The notes: a model not told the origin generated them from the letters alone. A DNA stretch of 64,000 nucleotides from Fundidesulfovibrio terrae (GCF_022808915.1 NZ_JAKZFS010000001.1:1132644-1196643); one strand, 5' to 3'. Counted from the first letter of the stretch, positions 23,637 through 35,603 are shown. A program made the numbers and translations.

Positions 23637-25688
23637 CTACTTCTTTTCCAGAAGCTCCATCATCTTCACCACGTCCGTTGTCGGCGGCTCGCACAGGCCG
23701 TCGCGGCAGACGTAGGCCGTGGCCTTGCCGTCCACGGGGCACATGCCCGCCGTATAGGAGGCCAGCGACGCCAGTTCGCCCGCTTCGTCCCGCTTGAGCA
23801 CCAGCGTATTCGGCAGATAGCGCCCGCGCAGGGCCGCAAGGAACGGCTCGAGCGAAGCGTCGTCGGGGCCAGAGAGCACCACGTCCGCCCCGGGCCCCAG
23901 GGCGAAGTCCAGCCCGCACAGAAGCATGGTGAACCCCGAAGGGAAGTGGGTCACGTTCTCGCCCAGGGAGAGGACGAGGCGGTGGGCCTCCTCGGCCAGG
24001 TCGTACCGGGCAGCCAGGCGCGAGAGCTTCAGAAGAACCAGCATGGCCACCGAGTTGCCCGAGGGCATGGCCGCGTCGAAGGCGTCCTTGCGGCGTGTGA
24101 GCACGGTTTCGGCGTCGTCGGCGGTGAAGAAGAACCCTCCGCGCTCCGGGTCCTTGAAGTGGGCGAGCATCTGTTCGGCCGTGTCCAGCGCGGCCTGGAG
24201 CCAACCCAGGTCGAACGTGGCCTGGTAGAGTTCGACGAACCCCCAGGCCAGGAAGGCGTGGTCGTCCAGGTTGCCGGGCACCTTGGCCTCGCCGTCGCGG
24301 TAGCGGTGCAGCAGGCGTCCGTCCGCGCCCCGCAGCCGGGCCAGGACGAAATCGGCCGCCCGGGAGGCCGCCCGGACCAGCTTCGGGGCGTCCAGGATGC
24401 GCCCGGCCTGGGCCAGGGCCGCGACCATGAGGCCGTTCCAGTCGGTGAGGATCTTGTCGTCCTTGTGGGGATGGACGCGTTTCTCGCGGGCCTCGAAGAG
24501 TTTCTGGCGAATGGACTCCAGCCGCGCCTCGTCGGCGTCCCGGGGAGGAGCGGACAGGTGGGGGATGTTGGACCCGGTTTCCTGTCCGCTGGCCTCCTCG
24601 GCGAAATTTCCGCCGGGCTTGAACCCGTACAGGCCAGCGTAGAACGCGGCGTCTTGGGGGGACAGGGTGTCGGCCAGCTCGGCCTCGGTCCAGACGTAGA
24701 ACTTGCCTTCCTCGCCCTCGCTGTCGGCGTCCTCGGCGCTATGGAAGCCGCCTTCCGCGCCGACCAGGGCGTGCGTCACGTAGGCGGCTGTCTCCATTGC
24801 GGCGCGCTTGAAGAGGGGGTCGCCGGTGGCCTGGTGGCCTTCCGTGTAGGCCATGAGAAGCATGGCCTGGTCGTAGAGCATCTTCTCGAAGTGCGGCAGC
24901 AGCCAGTCCGCGCCGGTGGAGTAGCGGTGGAAGCCCAGGCCCACGTGGTCGAAGATGCCGCCCAGGCGCATGGCGGTGAGGGTTTGCGCGACCATGTCCA
25001 GGGGCAGGCGATCATTGGTGCGCTTGTGGTGGCGCAACAGGAAGAGCAGCTGATGGGGCGAGGGGAACTTGGGGGCCTGGCCGAATCCGCCGTGTTCGGC
25101 GTCGAAACGCTGGGCCAGCTGGCGGTAGGCCGTGTCCAGGACATCAGGGCCGGGGGCCGTGTCCAGGGGGGCGGGGTGCTGCTGATCCTTGAGGGCGGCG
25201 GTCACGCTGCCCGCGGTCTGCTCCACGTCGCCCGCGCGCCTGTTCCAGACCTCGCTGATCCTGGGAAGCAGGTCCATGAGCCCCATGCGCCCGAAACGGG
25301 TGTGCTTGGGAATGTAGGTGGCGGCGAAAAAGGGCCGACCCTGGTGGTCGGCGAAGATGGAGAGAGGCCAGCCGCCGGAGCCGGTCATGAGCTGGCAGGC
25401 AGTCATGTAAACGCCGTCCAGGTCCGGGCGCTCCTCACGGTCTATCTTCACGGGCACGGTCACGGAGTTGAGCAGGGCGGCCGTTTCCTCGTCCTCGAAG
25501 CATTCGCGCTCCATGACGTGGCACCAGTGGCAGGTGGAGTAGCCGATGGAGAGGAACAGGGGCTTGTTGTCGGCGCGGGCCTTCCGGAAGGCTTCCTCGC
25601 CCCAGGGCAGCCAGTCCACGGGGTTGTGGGCGTGCTGGAGAAGGTAGGGACTCTTTTCGGCGGCGAGTCTGTTGGGATGGCGGTTCAT
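23637..25688 (-). CDS. DUF255 thioredoxin-like / six-hairpin glycosidase-fold protein (YyaL/SPATA20 type)
   Basis: The protein has 683 residues. The N-terminal thioredoxin-like domain carries [18 protein letters not shown] and the motif STCHWCHVM (CXXC), then WPLSIF. The remaining ~450 residues are an alpha/alpha-barrel typical of the family ([50 protein letters not shown]). The function of YyaL/SPATA20 proteins is not established; redox-linked roles are proposed. The ribosome site is GGAGGCAGC. The gene is divergent from the diguanylate cyclase at 25811. Confidence 0.92.
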   Translation of the reverse strand: MNRHPNRLAAEKSPYLLQHAHNPVDWLPWGEEAFRKARADNKPLFLSIGYSTCHWCHVMERECFEDEETAALLNSVTVPVKIDREERPDLDGVYMTACQLMTGSGGWPLSIFADHQGRPFFAATYIPKHTRFGRMGLMDLLPRISEVWNRRAGDVEQTAGSVTAALKDQQHPAPLDTAPGPDVLDTAYRQLAQRFDAEHGGFGQAPKFPSPHQLLFLLRHHKRTNDRLPLDMVAQTLTAMRLGGIFDHVGLGFHRYSTGADWLLPHFEKMLYDQAMLLMAYTEGHQATGDPLFKRAAMETAAYVTHALVGAEGGFHSAEDADSEGEEGKFYVWTEAELADTLSPQDAAFYAGLYGFKPGGNFAEEASGQETGSNIPHLSAPPRDADEARLESIRQKLFEAREKRVHPHKDDKILTDWNGLMVAALAQAGRILDAPKLVRAASRAADFVLARLRGADGRLLHRYRDGEAKVPGNLDDHAFLAWGFVELYQATFDLGWLQAALDTAEQMLAHFKDPERGGFFFTADDAETVLTRRKDAFDAAMPSGNSVAMLVLLKLSRLAARYDLAEEAHRLVLSLGENVTHFPSGFTMLLCGLDFALGPGADVVLSGPDDASLEPFLAALRGRYLPNTLVLKRDEAGELASLASYTAGMCPVDGKATAYVCRDGLCEPPTTDVVKMMELLEKK

Positions 25689-25810
25689 GCTGCCTCCTGG
25701 ACTGGGTTCGTCCCGAATATATCTATTTTTTCGGGGGCAACCACAAAATTCGTGTTTTACCCATTTGAATCAGCGACGAACTTGTATAGGCCCTTCACAG
25801 GTCGCTTACC

Positions 25811-27844
25811 ATGAAGCTCAGCGCCAAAGCATCGTTACTGCTGTCAGGGCTCGTACTTGCCGTCATTGCGGCTACGAGCCTTTTTCTCTTCGCCTACCAG
25901 CAGAAGGCCATCAAGGGCCTGGTCCGGCACCAGCTCGTTTCCGACACGGGCATCCTCGCCCTGGAAATCCAGGGCTTCGTGGAGGAAAACGTACGCGACC
26001 TGATGGCCGTGGCGGGCAATTTCCCCAAGGACGCCCTGCGCAGAAACGACCGGGAGGCCATCCGCGAATATCTGAGCCGGCAGCTGTCGTATTTCCCCAG
26101 GCTGGAGAGCGGCATCTTCATCCTGGACCGCAACGGGATATTCGTCGAGGATTTCCCTCCCCATCCCGAACTGCGCGGCCAGTCCTTCGCCCACCGGGAC
26201 TACTTCGCGCGCGCCGTGTCCCATGGTGCCGGAGGCTTGGGCGATCCGTACGTATCCGCCCGTACCGGCCTGCCGGTGCTGACCGTGACCGCCCCCATCA
26301 AGTCGGACACGGGGGAGATAATAGCCCTGGTATGCGGCTCGCTGAACCTGCTTTCGCGTTCGGGCCTGTGGGAACAGCAACAGCGCAAGATCGGCGAGAC
26401 CGGGTACGTCTACGTGGTGGACCGGGCCGGCCGATTCATCATCCACCCGGACGCCTCGCGGATACTCACGCGCAACGAGCCGGGCAAAAATGTTTTCCTC
26501 GACCGGACCGTGGAGGGCTACGAAGGAGCCGGAGAGACGGTGAACAGCCAGGGCGTGCCCATGATCATCGCCTCGCGCCAGATATCCTCGCTGGGCTGGG
26601 CCGTGTTGGCCCAGGTTCCCGAGGTCGAGGCGTTCAAGTCCATACGCGAGTCCGTGGTGGCCCTGGGCCTGTTCTTCTGCGCCGCCATGGCCCTGGTGCT
26701 GCCCGCGGGATTCTGGGCCATGCGCCGCATCGCGAAGCCCTTGGAAGGCCTGGAAACAGCCGCCCAGATCATCTCGCAGGACCTGCGCAAGGCCGACGGC
26801 GCGCTCACCAGGCCGTTCGCCTCCAGCGCCATGGACGCGCTTCGCAAGATGCGCTCCGGCGACGAGATCGGCAAGCTGGCCCGGGCCTTCTTCCAACTCT
26901 CCGTGCGCCTGAAGCAGACCCTCACCTCGCTTCGCACCGCCGCGGAGGACTGGGAGCGGACGTTCTCCTCGGTGCAGGAGGCGCTTTTCGTGCTGGACGC
27001 CGAGGGCAAGGTGCTGCGCGTCAACCGCGTGGCCGAGGACCGTCTGCGCATGGTGCGCAGCGCCATGGTCGCCCGGGACTGGCGGGCCGTCCTGTCCATG
27101 GGCCTGCCCGTGCCCGAGGGCTGGCCCACCATGGAGAACCTCCGGGAGACGGGACGCCTGAAACTGACCACTCGCCTGCCGGAGACCCCGGGAGTGTTCG
27201 AGTTCTCGTTCTCGGCCATCCAGGGCCGCCGGGGGCAGGCCGCCAAGGGGTTCCTGCTGGTGGTGACGGACGTGTCCGAAAAGATGGAGGCCGAGGAACG
27301 CATCCGCGAATTGGCCTTCCACGACGTGCTCACCGCGCTGCCCAACCGCATGCTGCTCACCGACCGGCTGGAGCAGGCCATGGCCACGGCGGACCGCAAC
27401 GCCTCCAAGGTGGGGGTGATGTTCCTGGACCTGGACGACTTCAAGCGGGTCAACGACACCTACGGCCACGAGACCGGGGACAGGCTGCTCAAGCAGGTGG
27501 CCCGGCGCCTGGGGGAGTGCCTGCGCTCTAACGACACCCTGGCCCGCTACGCGGGCGACGAGTTCGTGGCCGTGCTCATGGACCTCAAGAACATCGACGA
27601 GGCGGCCAGGGTGGCCTCTCGCATGCTTGAGAGCGTTTCCGAGCCGTTCGACCTGCCCGGAGGGCAGGCACGGATCGGCGCGAGCATCGGCATCGCCGTC
27701 TATCCCGGCGACGGCGTGTCGCCGCAACAGCTCATAAGCCACGCCGACACGGCCATGTACCGGGCCAAGGGGCGCGGCAAGAACAGCTTCCGCTTCGTGG
27801 AACAGCCCGCAGTGGCGGACGGGGAACGCCTGCCTACGCAGTGA
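25811..27844 (+). CDS. membrane diguanylate cyclase: Cache, HAMP, PAS, GGDEF
   Basis: The protein has 677 residues. TM1 (~10-30) is followed by a periplasmic double-Cache sensor (~35-280, with GIFVEDFPPHPELRGQSFAH), TM2 (~285-305), HAMP (KPLEGLETAAQII), a PAS domain (~385-490) and a GGDEF domain. The active site reads AGDEF (near residue 580), an accepted variant, and the product-inhibition I-site RSND is five residues upstream, so it should make c-di-GMP with feedback control. The ligand is unknown. Confidence 0.93.
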   Translation: MKLSAKASLLLSGLVLAVIAATSLFLFAYQQKAIKGLVRHQLVSDTGILALEIQGFVEENVRDLMAVAGNFPKDALRRNDREAIREYLSRQLSYFPRLESGIFILDRNGIFVEDFPPHPELRGQSFAHRDYFARAVSHGAGGLGDPYVSARTGLPVLTVTAPIKSDTGEIIALVCGSLNLLSRSGLWEQQQRKIGETGYVYVVDRAGRFIIHPDASRILTRNEPGKNVFLDRTVEGYEGAGETVNSQGVPMIIASRQISSLGWAVLAQVPEVEAFKSIRESVVALGLFFCAAMALVLPAGFWAMRRIAKPLEGLETAAQIISQDLRKADGALTRPFASSAMDALRKMRSGDEIGKLARAFFQLSVRLKQTLTSLRTAAEDWERTFSSVQEALFVLDAEGKVLRVNRVAEDRLRMVRSAMVARDWRAVLSMGLPVPEGWPTMENLRETGRLKLTTRLPETPGVFEFSFSAIQGRRGQAAKGFLLVVTDVSEKMEAEERIRELAFHDVLTALPNRMLLTDRLEQAMATADRNASKVGVMFLDLDDFKRVNDTYGHETGDRLLKQVARRLGECLRSNDTLARYAGDEFVAVLMDLKNIDEAARVASRMLESVSEPFDLPGGQARIGASIGIAVYPGDGVSPQQLISHADTAMYRAKGRGKNSFRFVEQPAVADGERLPTQ

Positions 27845-27904
27845 TCCCGCCGGTTCGCCTGGCTCTCGCCCGTGCCGCTCCGTGCCGTGCCGCCCGGACC
27901 CCTC

Positions 27905-28603
27905 CTACCTGGGGAACGATCCGTTGTTTATGTCGATGCAGGTTCCGTTGATGTATTCGGGGCTGTCCGTGGCCAGCCAGACGATGGTTTCGGCCACTTC
28001 GTCCGCGCGGGCGAAGCGTCCGGAATAGACCGAGCGCAAGACGCCCTCCCGGCGGGCTTCGGGGATGGAGGCGAGCATGTCCGTCTCCGCCGGTCCCGGG
28101 GCCACCGCGTTCACCACCACCTTGCCGCCGAAGATCCTGGCGAAGCTCTTGGTCATGTTGATGAGCCCCGCCTTGGTGATGCCGTACCACACGTCGGGGT
28201 GCCCGGTCTGACCGGCCAGGGAGGCGTTGTTCACGACCCTGCCTCCTCCCTTCCGGAGCATGGACGCGCTCACAGCCGTGGTCAGCGCCACCGGGGCCTC
28301 AAGGTTGATGCGCAGCATCCGGCCCACGCGCTCGCGGGTGTACCGGTCGTGGGGGATGCTGAACATCACCCCGGCGTTGTTCACCAGGATGTCCACGTCG
28401 CCGATCTGCTCCACCAGGGCGGGTATCTTCTCAACCTCGGCCAGGTCGAAGGGCACGGTCCGGACGTTCTTCTCCGAGGCCAGCGGGAAGTCCGCAAAAT
28501 CGCGGGCCACCACGTACACCACGCAGCCGCGTGCGAGGAGCATCCTGGTCACTTCGAGCCCGATGCCCTTGTTGCCTCCGGTCACGATGGCTGTCTTGGC
28601 CAT
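27905..28603 (-). CDS. short-chain dehydrogenase/reductase
   Basis: The protein has 232 residues with the classical SDR pattern: cofactor loop TGGNKGIG (residues 8-15), NNAG, the catalytic Ser in NNASLAG and YGITK. It is cytosolic and NAD(P)-dependent. The sequence does not define the substrate. It ends 60 bp from the convergent diguanylate cyclase gene and 25 bp from the upstream ydcF-like gene, so it may be part of that minus-strand run. Confidence 0.93.
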   Translation of the reverse strand: MAKTAIVTGGNKGIGLEVTRMLLARGCVVYVVARDFADFPLASEKNVRTVPFDLAEVEKIPALVEQIGDVDILVNNAGVMFSIPHDRYTRERVGRMLRINLEAPVALTTAVSASMLRKGGGRVVNNASLAGQTGHPDVWYGITKAGLINMTKSFARIFGGKVVVNAVAPGPAETDMLASIPEARREGVLRSVYSGRFARADEVAETIVWLATDSPEYINGTCIDINNGSFPR

Positions 28604-28628
28604 GCTGTGCTCCTGATGTCCGCCGGGC

Positions 28629-29273
28629 TCAGTTTCCGGCCGGAGCCGACCGGAACCTGCCGCCCAGCAGGTAATAGAAGGTTTTGGGTATCTCCAGGAG
28701 CACGGTGCGGGCCGACTCCTGGTCGGTCCACCACGCGGCGGGCATCCTTTCGGCGGGGACGTCCACCACGCGCACGTCCCAGCCCGGCAGGGCGTCCTTG
28801 AAGATCATGCGCGCCCGGCGCACGTGGTACGAAGAGGTCACCACCATGAGCGAGCCCGGCCCCGCGCCCAGGTGCGCGGCCAGGGCCTCGGCCTCCTGGG
28901 CGGTGCTCAGAAGCTCGTCGCCGTAGTATTCGATGGCGTCGGCCGGGACGCCCTTCTTGCGCAGGAGCGCCTTGTAGACTTCCTCGTGCCGGGGGAAGGT
29001 GAGCATGTTCTGGTCCAGGACGCGCTCGCCCCGCAGCCTGTAGGCCCTGCCCACGTAGACCTTCCGGGCCAGGCCCAGCTTGTAGAGGTCCGCCGCGTAG
29101 GCGGCCCGTCCGAAGTCGCCGCACAGCACCACCATGGCGTCCGAGGCCGTGGGAGGATCGCTGTTCTGCAGCCAGAACCCGGCCGTGAGCAGAAGGCCGA
29201 TCCCCGTCACGGCGGCGGCCAGCATCAGGTGCTCAAGGACATGAAAAGCGGCCTTGAAACCGGGTCGCTTCAC
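28629..29273 (-). CDS. YdcF/DUF218 family protein
   Basis: The protein has 214 residues: one N-terminal membrane segment (AAAVTGIGLLLTAGFWL) and a DUF218 domain (AMVVLCGDFGRAAYAADLY, VTSSYHVRRARMIF). YdcF/SanA-like proteins are envelope-associated and bind nucleotides or sugars; the exact function is unknown. It begins 3 bp after tgt ends and is probably co-transcribed with tgt and nth. Confidence 0.88.
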   Translation of the reverse strand: MKRPGFKAAFHVLEHLMLAAAVTGIGLLLTAGFWLQNSDPPTASDAMVVLCGDFGRAAYAADLYKLGLARKVYVGRAYRLRGERVLDQNMLTFPRHEEVYKALLRKKGVPADAIEYYGDELLSTAQEAEALAAHLGAGPGSLMVVTSSYHVRRARMIFKDALPGWDVRVVDVPAERMPAAWWTDQESARTVLLEIPKTFYYLLGGRFRSAPAGN

Positions 29274-29276
29274 GGA

Positions 29277-30407
<1,131 letters not shown>

Positions 30408-31049
30408 CTACTTCTTCCCTACGCCGCGCTTGGGGCAGATGTCGGAAAGCTCGCACTCGGGGCACTTGGGCTTGCGGGCGTCGCAGATGTCACGCCCGAA
30501 ATAGACCAGCAGGTGGTTGATCTCGCCCCATTGGTCCTGGGGAAAGAGCGGCATGAGGTCGCGCTCGATCTTCACCGGGTCGTCGGAGTCGGTGAGCGCC
30601 AGGCGGTAGGCCAGGCGGGTGACGTGGGTGTCCACGGCGATGCCCTCGTTCACGCCGAAGCTGTTGGAGAGCACGATGTTGGCCGTCTTGCGGGCAACGC
30701 CGGGAAGCGTGACCAGCTCGGCCAGGGTGCGGGGGACCTGGCCGCCGAAGGCGTCCATGACGCGTTTCGCCGCGCCGATCAGGTTCTTGGCCTTGTTGCG
30801 GAAGAAGCCCGTGGAGCGGACCACCTCTTCCAGGTCCTCTTGGGAGGCCAGGGCCAGTTCGGCGGGGCCGGGCCAGCGGGCGAAGAGCTTGGGGGTGACC
30901 ATGTTCACCCGGGCGTCGGTGCACTGGGCGGCCAGCACCGTGGCCACCAGGAGCTCCCAGGCGTTGTGGTGGTCGAGGGCGGGGACGGTTTTCGGATATC
31001 TGGCGCGCAGGCGCTCGAAGATGATGGGGGCGCGTTCGGTTGCGGTCAT
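30408..31049 (-). CDS. nth: endonuclease III
   Basis: The product is 213 residues from the ATG at 31049 (MTATERAPIIFERL); an upstream in-frame start would add 12 unlikely residues. The helix-hairpin-helix LPGVARKTANIVLSNSFG with catalytic Lys, the catalytic Asp in AVDTHVTRL and the C-X6-C-X2-C-X5-C [4Fe-4S] site (CDARKPKCPECELSDIC) are all present. It is a base-excision-repair glycosylase/AP lyase for oxidised pyrimidines. Confidence 0.96.
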   Translation of the reverse strand: MTATERAPIIFERLRARYPKTVPALDHHNAWELLVATVLAAQCTDARVNMVTPKLFARWPGPAELALASQEDLEEVVRSTGFFRNKAKNLIGAAKRVMDAFGGQVPRTLAELVTLPGVARKTANIVLSNSFGVNEGIAVDTHVTRLAYRLALTDSDDPVKIERDLMPLFPQDQWGEINHLLVYFGRDICDARKPKCPECELSDICPKRGVGKK

Positions 31050-31198
31050 GGGCTGGGGGATAGCCGAAAGCGCGGGCGGGGGCAATCGTGTGGCGTGCGA
31101 GGCTTTTGCCGGGGGCGGCTCGCCGGAGTGGCAGGAAACGGTTTCGGGCCACCCCGGGCGTCCGTGGCTTGCGCGAGGGCGTTCGAGACCCCGCCCGG

Positions 31199-32266
31199 TC
31201 AGGGCAGCGTCCAGGCCTCGCCCACGTCCGGAGCGCGGAACGCCTCCGGCGGGACGCAGTGCTTCTCAAGCGCCTCGGCGAGGTCCGCGAGGGGCTGGCC
31301 GATCCCCTCGTCTGTGAGCTTGAACACCCCGTGGTGCAGGGCCAGGGCGTGGTCAGCGTCAAGGCTCCGGAAGGCCCGGACCGCCTCCTCGGGGTTCATG
31401 TGCGCCTGGGCCATGAACCAGCGCGGCTCGTAGGCCCCGATGGGCAGAAGCGCCACGCGGGAGGGGCCGAAGCGCTCCCGGATGCGCCGGAAGGGCTCGC
31501 CCGAGCCGTAGCCCGTGTCGCCGAAAAACGAGATGAGCCCCGCGGGCGTCTCAAGCACGAACGAGCACCACAAGGCCTCGCGCCGGTCGAAGAGACCCCG
31601 GGCGGACCAGTGGTGGGCGGGCGCGGCATGGATGCGGATCGAACCTGTCGCTGAGCGCGGCCCAGGCACGTCCCGGCCGCGTGCGCACGCGGCCGAGGCC
31701 CGCTCCGGCCGGATGGGCCCGCATCCGCCGGATGAATGCGCCACATCCACGCACTCCCACCAGTCCAGCTCCTCGCAGGTGGCGCCCTTGGCGGCACGCT
31801 CAACGAGGCGGGCGTCCCCAAGCGGCGCGATGAGGCGCGGCCGGTGGCCTCGCCACAGCGCGGCAAGCGAGGGCAGGTCCAGATGGTCGTAGTGGTTGTG
31901 GGTGACCAGAACCACGTCGATGGGCGGCAGGGCGGCCAGGGATAATCCCGGCTCGCGCACGCGCCTGGGGCCGATCATGACCGGACCGGTTCTCTCGGAG
32001 AAGACCGGGTCGGTGAGGATGTTCACCCCGGCGGTCTGGATGAGCACCGTGGAGTGCCCGATGCAGGTGATACGCACGGCCTCGCCGTGGACGCGCTCGG
32101 GCGGCAGGTCCCTGCGGGTGTTGTGGACCTTGGCGGGCCAGGGGACGGACCGCGAGGTGAACTTCCAGCGCAGCAGGTCGGCGAAGCTCCTGTCAGCGTC
32201 GCCCCAGGGATTGCGGAAGCGCTTGCCGTCGAAGTGGTCGGAGAGGCTGGGCGGGCGGCATCGCAT
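31199..32266 (-). CDS. metallo-beta-lactamase-fold hydrolase (NAPE-PLD/UlaG-like) with a Gly/Ala/Arg-rich insertion
   Basis: The protein has 355 residues from the ATG at 32266 (GGGGGA 7 bases upstream). The metal site THNHYDHLD, the later LISFFGDTGYG, and HWSARGLFDRREALW place it with cytoplasmic lipid- or phosphodiester-type MBL hydrolases. A stretch of about 33 residues (GGCGPIRPERASAACARGRD...) interrupts the fold just before IRIHAAPAHHW and looks like a low-complexity insertion not found in typical members. The substrate is unknown. Confidence 0.87.
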   Translation of the reverse strand: MRCRPPSLSDHFDGKRFRNPWGDADRSFADLLRWKFTSRSVPWPAKVHNTRRDLPPERVHGEAVRITCIGHSTVLIQTAGVNILTDPVFSERTGPVMIGPRRVREPGLSLAALPPIDVVLVTHNHYDHLDLPSLAALWRGHRPRLIAPLGDARLVERAAKGATCEELDWWECVDVAHSSGGCGPIRPERASAACARGRDVPGPRSATGSIRIHAAPAHHWSARGLFDRREALWCSFVLETPAGLISFFGDTGYGSGEPFRRIRERFGPSRVALLPIGAYEPRWFMAQAHMNPEEAVRAFRSLDADHALALHHGVFKLTDEGIGQPLADLAEALEKHCVPPEAFRAPDVGEAWTLP

Positions 32267-32281
32267 GTGTCTGTCCCCCAA

Positions 32282-32312
32282 ACGAAAACGCCCCGCGTGG
32301 GCGGGGCGCTTT
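32282..32312 (-). terminator. terminator of the pyruvoyl arginine decarboxylase gene
   Basis: CGCCCCGC / GCGGGGCG stem; on the minus strand it is followed by TTTTCGTTT. It lies just after the stop of the decarboxylase gene. Confidence 0.85.
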
Positions 32313-32332
32313 CATGCATCGTGCAATGGGTC

Positions 32333-32887
32333 CTACGGCAGGAACACCACGGCGGAGATGGTGGTGGTCCACATTCCGGAGACGCCGGTGGTGACGCTCG
32401 GGAGGGACTTGGACTCGATGATCTTGCCGGACATCATGTAGATCTCGCGGCGCTCGTCGTAGGCGGTTTCGGGATCGAAGTCGATGCCCAAGGTGGTGGC
32501 CAGCATGGTGGAGGCCAGGTCCTCGGCGAAATCGCCGATTTCCTTCTGATCCTTGCCGAAGGAGGTGTGCTCGGAGATGTATCCGTAGTTGTCCTTGCTG
32601 GCGGGGAAGGCCATGCCCACAGCCGAGCCCACAAGGCGGCCCTTCTCGTCGGTGGCGTTGCGGGCCATGACGCAGAAGGTGATCTGCCCGGGATTGAGCA
32701 GCGCCTGGCCTTCTTCCACGGTCAGAAGAGTGCAGTTGGGCGGATAGATGCTGGAGACGTACACCAGGTTGAGTTTTTCAATCCCGGCGTCGCGCAGAGC
32801 CAGCTCAAAGGATTGCAGCTTATTCTTGTGACGGCCAATGCCTCTGGTGAAGAAGGCTTTGGTCGGGACGAACGTTTGTCCGAACAT
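32333..32887 (-). CDS. pdaD: pyruvoyl-dependent arginine decarboxylase
   Basis: The protein has 184 residues from the ATG at 32887 (GGAGGA 8 bases upstream). It matches the PvlArgDC family: [20 protein letters not shown] and the self-cleavage region [11 protein letters not shown], where serinolysis yields the pyruvoyl cofactor and two chains. It converts arginine to agmatine for polyamine synthesis. It follows the SPOR-domain gene by 47 bp and is terminated by a strong hairpin. Confidence 0.93.
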   Translation of the reverse strand: MFGQTFVPTKAFFTRGIGRHKNKLQSFELALRDAGIEKLNLVYVSSIYPPNCTLLTVEEGQALLNPGQITFCVMARNATDEKGRLVGSAVGMAFPASKDNYGYISEHTSFGKDQKEIGDFAEDLASTMLATTLGIDFDPETAYDERREIYMMSGKIIESKSLPSVTTGVSGMWTTTISAVVFLP

Positions 32888-32934
32888 TCGAAGTCCTCCG
32901 TGGGAGAGCCTCCCCGTTTCGCGGGGGAACAGAC

Positions 32935-33720
32935 TCATAAGGATTTTTTGTCGCGAAGTATAGGCTTTTTTGCCCCAGCGTTATCAAGGGTTTGCTTGAT
33001 CTCCGCTTCGGTCCCTTTTACCTGCGCCACGACCCTGTAAAGGGTCTTGCCGTCTATCTTTACCTCCTCCACGGATGCTTTGATACCCTTTTTCTTGAGC
33101 CGGTCCACCTCGGAATCGGCCTGGGACTTCTTGTCCAGGGCGGCAAGCTGGTAGGAACAGGAGAACTTCTGTCCCTTGGAGTCCTTGGCGTCTTTGGGCC
33201 TGGAGGCGTCGGCCTGGACGGTTTTCTTGTCGGGCTGGGCCGGGGCGGTGGCCACCTTGCCCTTGGGCAGGGCGGAGGGGGTCTTTTCCAACGCGGTGGT
33301 CTGCACGGGAGCCGCGGCCGGGGTCAGGGGAGCGGCCCCGCCTTGGGGCGGAGCGGCCTGCGCGGCGGGAGCCTTGTCCTCGCCGGGCTTCTTGGCGGAG
33401 TCCACAGTGACGGTGTCGACGGGCTTTCGTCCCTGGAGGGTGTCCTGGAAGTGGAGTTCCTCGGGCTTGAGGACCGTGGGCGTCTCGGTGTTCTCGGGCT
33501 GGGCCGGAGCCGGGGCGGAAGGCATAATCTGGGCCACCTGGGGCACGGCGTTCTCGGGCTTGTAGCCCCGGCCCACCAGGACGCCCAGGATGAAGACCCA
33601 CACGATGCCCAGCACCGCCACCACCACCACGGAAACAAGCCCGGGGCCGGTGAATTCGAAAGTGAATTTCCTTGGTCCGTCAGGCTGTTTGGAGACGTTG
33701 AAACGGTCCACGACCTTCAT
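32935..33720 (-). CDS. SPOR-domain membrane protein
   Basis: The protein has 261 residues: a short cytoplasmic N-terminus, one membrane helix ([19 protein letters not shown]), a long Pro/Ala/Lys-rich periplasmic linker, and a C-terminal SPOR domain ([33 protein letters not shown]). SPOR domains bind denuded septal peptidoglycan, so a cell-division or envelope role is likely. It lies between argS and the arginine decarboxylase gene, all on the minus strand. Confidence 0.9.
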   Translation of the reverse strand: MKVVDRFNVSKQPDGPRKFTFEFTGPGLVSVVVVAVLGIVWVFILGVLVGRGYKPENAVPQVAQIMPSAPAPAQPENTETPTVLKPEELHFQDTLQGRKPVDTVTVDSAKKPGEDKAPAAQAAPPQGGAAPLTPAAAPVQTTALEKTPSALPKGKVATAPAQPDKKTVQADASRPKDAKDSKGQKFSCSYQLAALDKKSQADSEVDRLKKKGIKASVEEVKIDGKTLYRVVAQVKGTEAEIKQTLDNAGAKKPILRDKKSL

Positions 33721-33796
33721 GCGGTTCTCCGGCGTCTGCCGTCAAAAGGTCCGCCGCTCCCGGGGGGGCCGCGGCGAACCGAAGTTTATACGCAAG

Positions 33797-33822
33797 GCGG
33801 TGGAAAAACTGTTTTCCACCGC
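33797..33822 (-). terminator. hairpin after argS, possible terminator
   Basis: Perfect 11-bp stem GCGGTGGAAAA / TTTTCCACCGC with a short loop, 8 bp beyond the argS stop. There is no T-tract after it, so termination is uncertain. Confidence 0.45.
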
Positions 33823-33829
33823 GCGCAGG

Positions 33830-35485
33830 TTACATCTTCTCCGGAGCGTTCACGCCCAGGAGCTCAAGCCCGCTGGCCACCACCACGGAAACCGCTTCGA
33901 GCAGGAGCATGCGTGCGCGCATGAGAGCCTCGTCCGGGGCGGCCAGCACCGGATGCATGGTGTAGTAGCGGTGCAGAAGGCCGGCCAGGTCGCGCAGGTA
34001 GAAGCTCACCACATGGGGGCTCAGGGTCAGGGCGGCACTGGCCAGGATGTCGGGATACTGCTCCATGAACCGCATGAGGTCAAGGTCCTCGGGGGTGTCC
34101 AGCCTTGCCAGCAGCTCTCTGGAGGGCGCGGGCTTGGCGACGCCGCGCTCGGCCGCCTTGGCGAACAGCGAACAGATGCGGGCGAAGGCGTACTGCACGT
34201 AGTACACCGGGTTGTCCATGGACTGCTGCTTGACCAGTTCCAGGTCGAAGTCCAGGTGGCTGTCGGACTTGCGCGAGAGGAACATGAACCGGGCCGCGTC
34301 CACGCCCACCTCGGCGCACACGTCGGCCAGGGTCTCGAACTGCCCGGCCCGGGTGGACATGGCGATCTGCTCGCCGCCGCGCATGAGGTTCACCAGCTGC
34401 ACCAGGATGACCTTGAGGTCCTCGGGGGCGCGGCCCAGGGCCTGAACGGCGGCCTTCATGCGGGGGATGTAGCCGTGGTGGTCGGCTCCCCAGATGTCCA
34501 CGACCGTATTGAAGCCGCGCGCGTACTTGTCGGCGTGATAGGCGATGTCCGAGGCGAAGTAGGTCAGCTCGCCGGTGGACTTGCGCAGCACGCGGTCCTT
34601 GTCGTCGCCGAACTGGGTGGTGCCCATCCAGGCCGCGCCGTCCTTGTCGTAGGCCAGGCCGCGCGCCTTGAGGTCGGCCAGGGTCCGCTCCACGGCGCCC
34701 GCGGCCACCAGGGACTTCTCCGAGAACCACACCTGGTGCTCCACGCGGAAGTCGGCCAGGTCCTTCTTGATGCCGTCCAGGATGGACTTCATGCCGTACT
34801 CGTAGCAGATGTCCTGGGCTTCGGCCGGGGGGAGGTCGGCCAGGGCCTTGCCCTTGAGGGTGACGAGCTCGCGGGCCAGGTCGATGATGTACTCGCCCTT
34901 GTACCAGTCCTCGGGGTAGGCGACGGGCTTCTCAAGAAGCTCCAGCAGGCGCACCCAGATGGATTCGCCGAGCAGGCGCATCTGGCGTCCGGCGTCGTTG
35001 ATATAGTATTCGGTGGAGACCTCGTAATCCATGGCGCGCAGGATGCGGGCCATGGAGTCGCCCACGGCCGCGCCGCGCCCGTGACCGATGTGCAGGGGGC
35101 CGGTGGGGTTGGCGGAGACGAACTCCACCTGCACCTTGGCGCCCCGGCCCAGGTTGAACTTGCCGAAGCACTGCCTGGCTTCCAGCACCTCTTCCACGGT
35201 CTGCTGCCAGAAGGACGGCGCGAAGGTGACGTTCAGAAAGCCGGGACCGGCCACCTCGACCTTGGACAGGCCCGGATCGGCCTCCAGAAGCTCCCTGGCC
35301 AGCTCTTCAGCCAGTTCCCTGGGCTTCCTGCCCAACTTTCCCGCCGTGAGCATGGCGATGTTGCAGGCCATGTCCCCGAATTTCTTGTCCTTGGGGGGCT
35401 CGATGGTGGCCTTTTCGGGCCACTCGGCCCCTTTCTTCTCCAGGATGGAGCCCAGAAGGCCCCTCAAATGGGTCAGCGCGCGCAT
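33830..35485 (-). CDS. argS: arginyl-tRNA synthetase
   Basis: The protein has 551 residues, class I. It shows the ArgS N-terminal Add-1 domain (GDMACNIAM), GPGFLNVTF, the HIGH-like [16 protein letters not shown] and the degenerate [14 protein letters not shown], and an anticodon-binding C-terminal domain with DALRY-like features. It charges tRNA-Arg. The gene is separated from fabD by ~140 bp containing a stem-loop repeat. Confidence 0.97.
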   Translation of the reverse strand: MRALTHLRGLLGSILEKKGAEWPEKATIEPPKDKKFGDMACNIAMLTAGKLGRKPRELAEELARELLEADPGLSKVEVAGPGFLNVTFAPSFWQQTVEEVLEARQCFGKFNLGRGAKVQVEFVSANPTGPLHIGHGRGAAVGDSMARILRAMDYEVSTEYYINDAGRQMRLLGESIWVRLLELLEKPVAYPEDWYKGEYIIDLARELVTLKGKALADLPPAEAQDICYEYGMKSILDGIKKDLADFRVEHQVWFSEKSLVAAGAVERTLADLKARGLAYDKDGAAWMGTTQFGDDKDRVLRKSTGELTYFASDIAYHADKYARGFNTVVDIWGADHHGYIPRMKAAVQALGRAPEDLKVILVQLVNLMRGGEQIAMSTRAGQFETLADVCAEVGVDAARFMFLSRKSDSHLDFDLELVKQQSMDNPVYYVQYAFARICSLFAKAAERGVAKPAPSRELLARLDTPEDLDLMRFMEQYPDILASAALTLSPHVVSFYLRDLAGLLHRYYTMHPVLAAPDEALMRARMLLLEAVSVVVASGLELLGVNAPEKM

Positions 35486-35560
35486 TTTTCCGCCTTGATT
35501 CTCATTGAACGCCCAGGCCAGCGCCCGGCGTCGTCGTATCGCTTACGAACCAACCCCCTG

Positions 35561-35603
35561 TACGGGATTCCAAAGGGACGGAGTCCCTTTGGCCGCCGGA
35601 GGC
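35561..35603. repeat. dispersed stem-loop repeat, copy 4
   Basis: TACGGGATTCCAAAGGGAC, loop GGA, GTCCCTTTGG, then GCCGCCGGAGGC; a perfect 10-bp stem. It lies in the gap between the fabD stop and the argS start. Confidence 0.8.
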
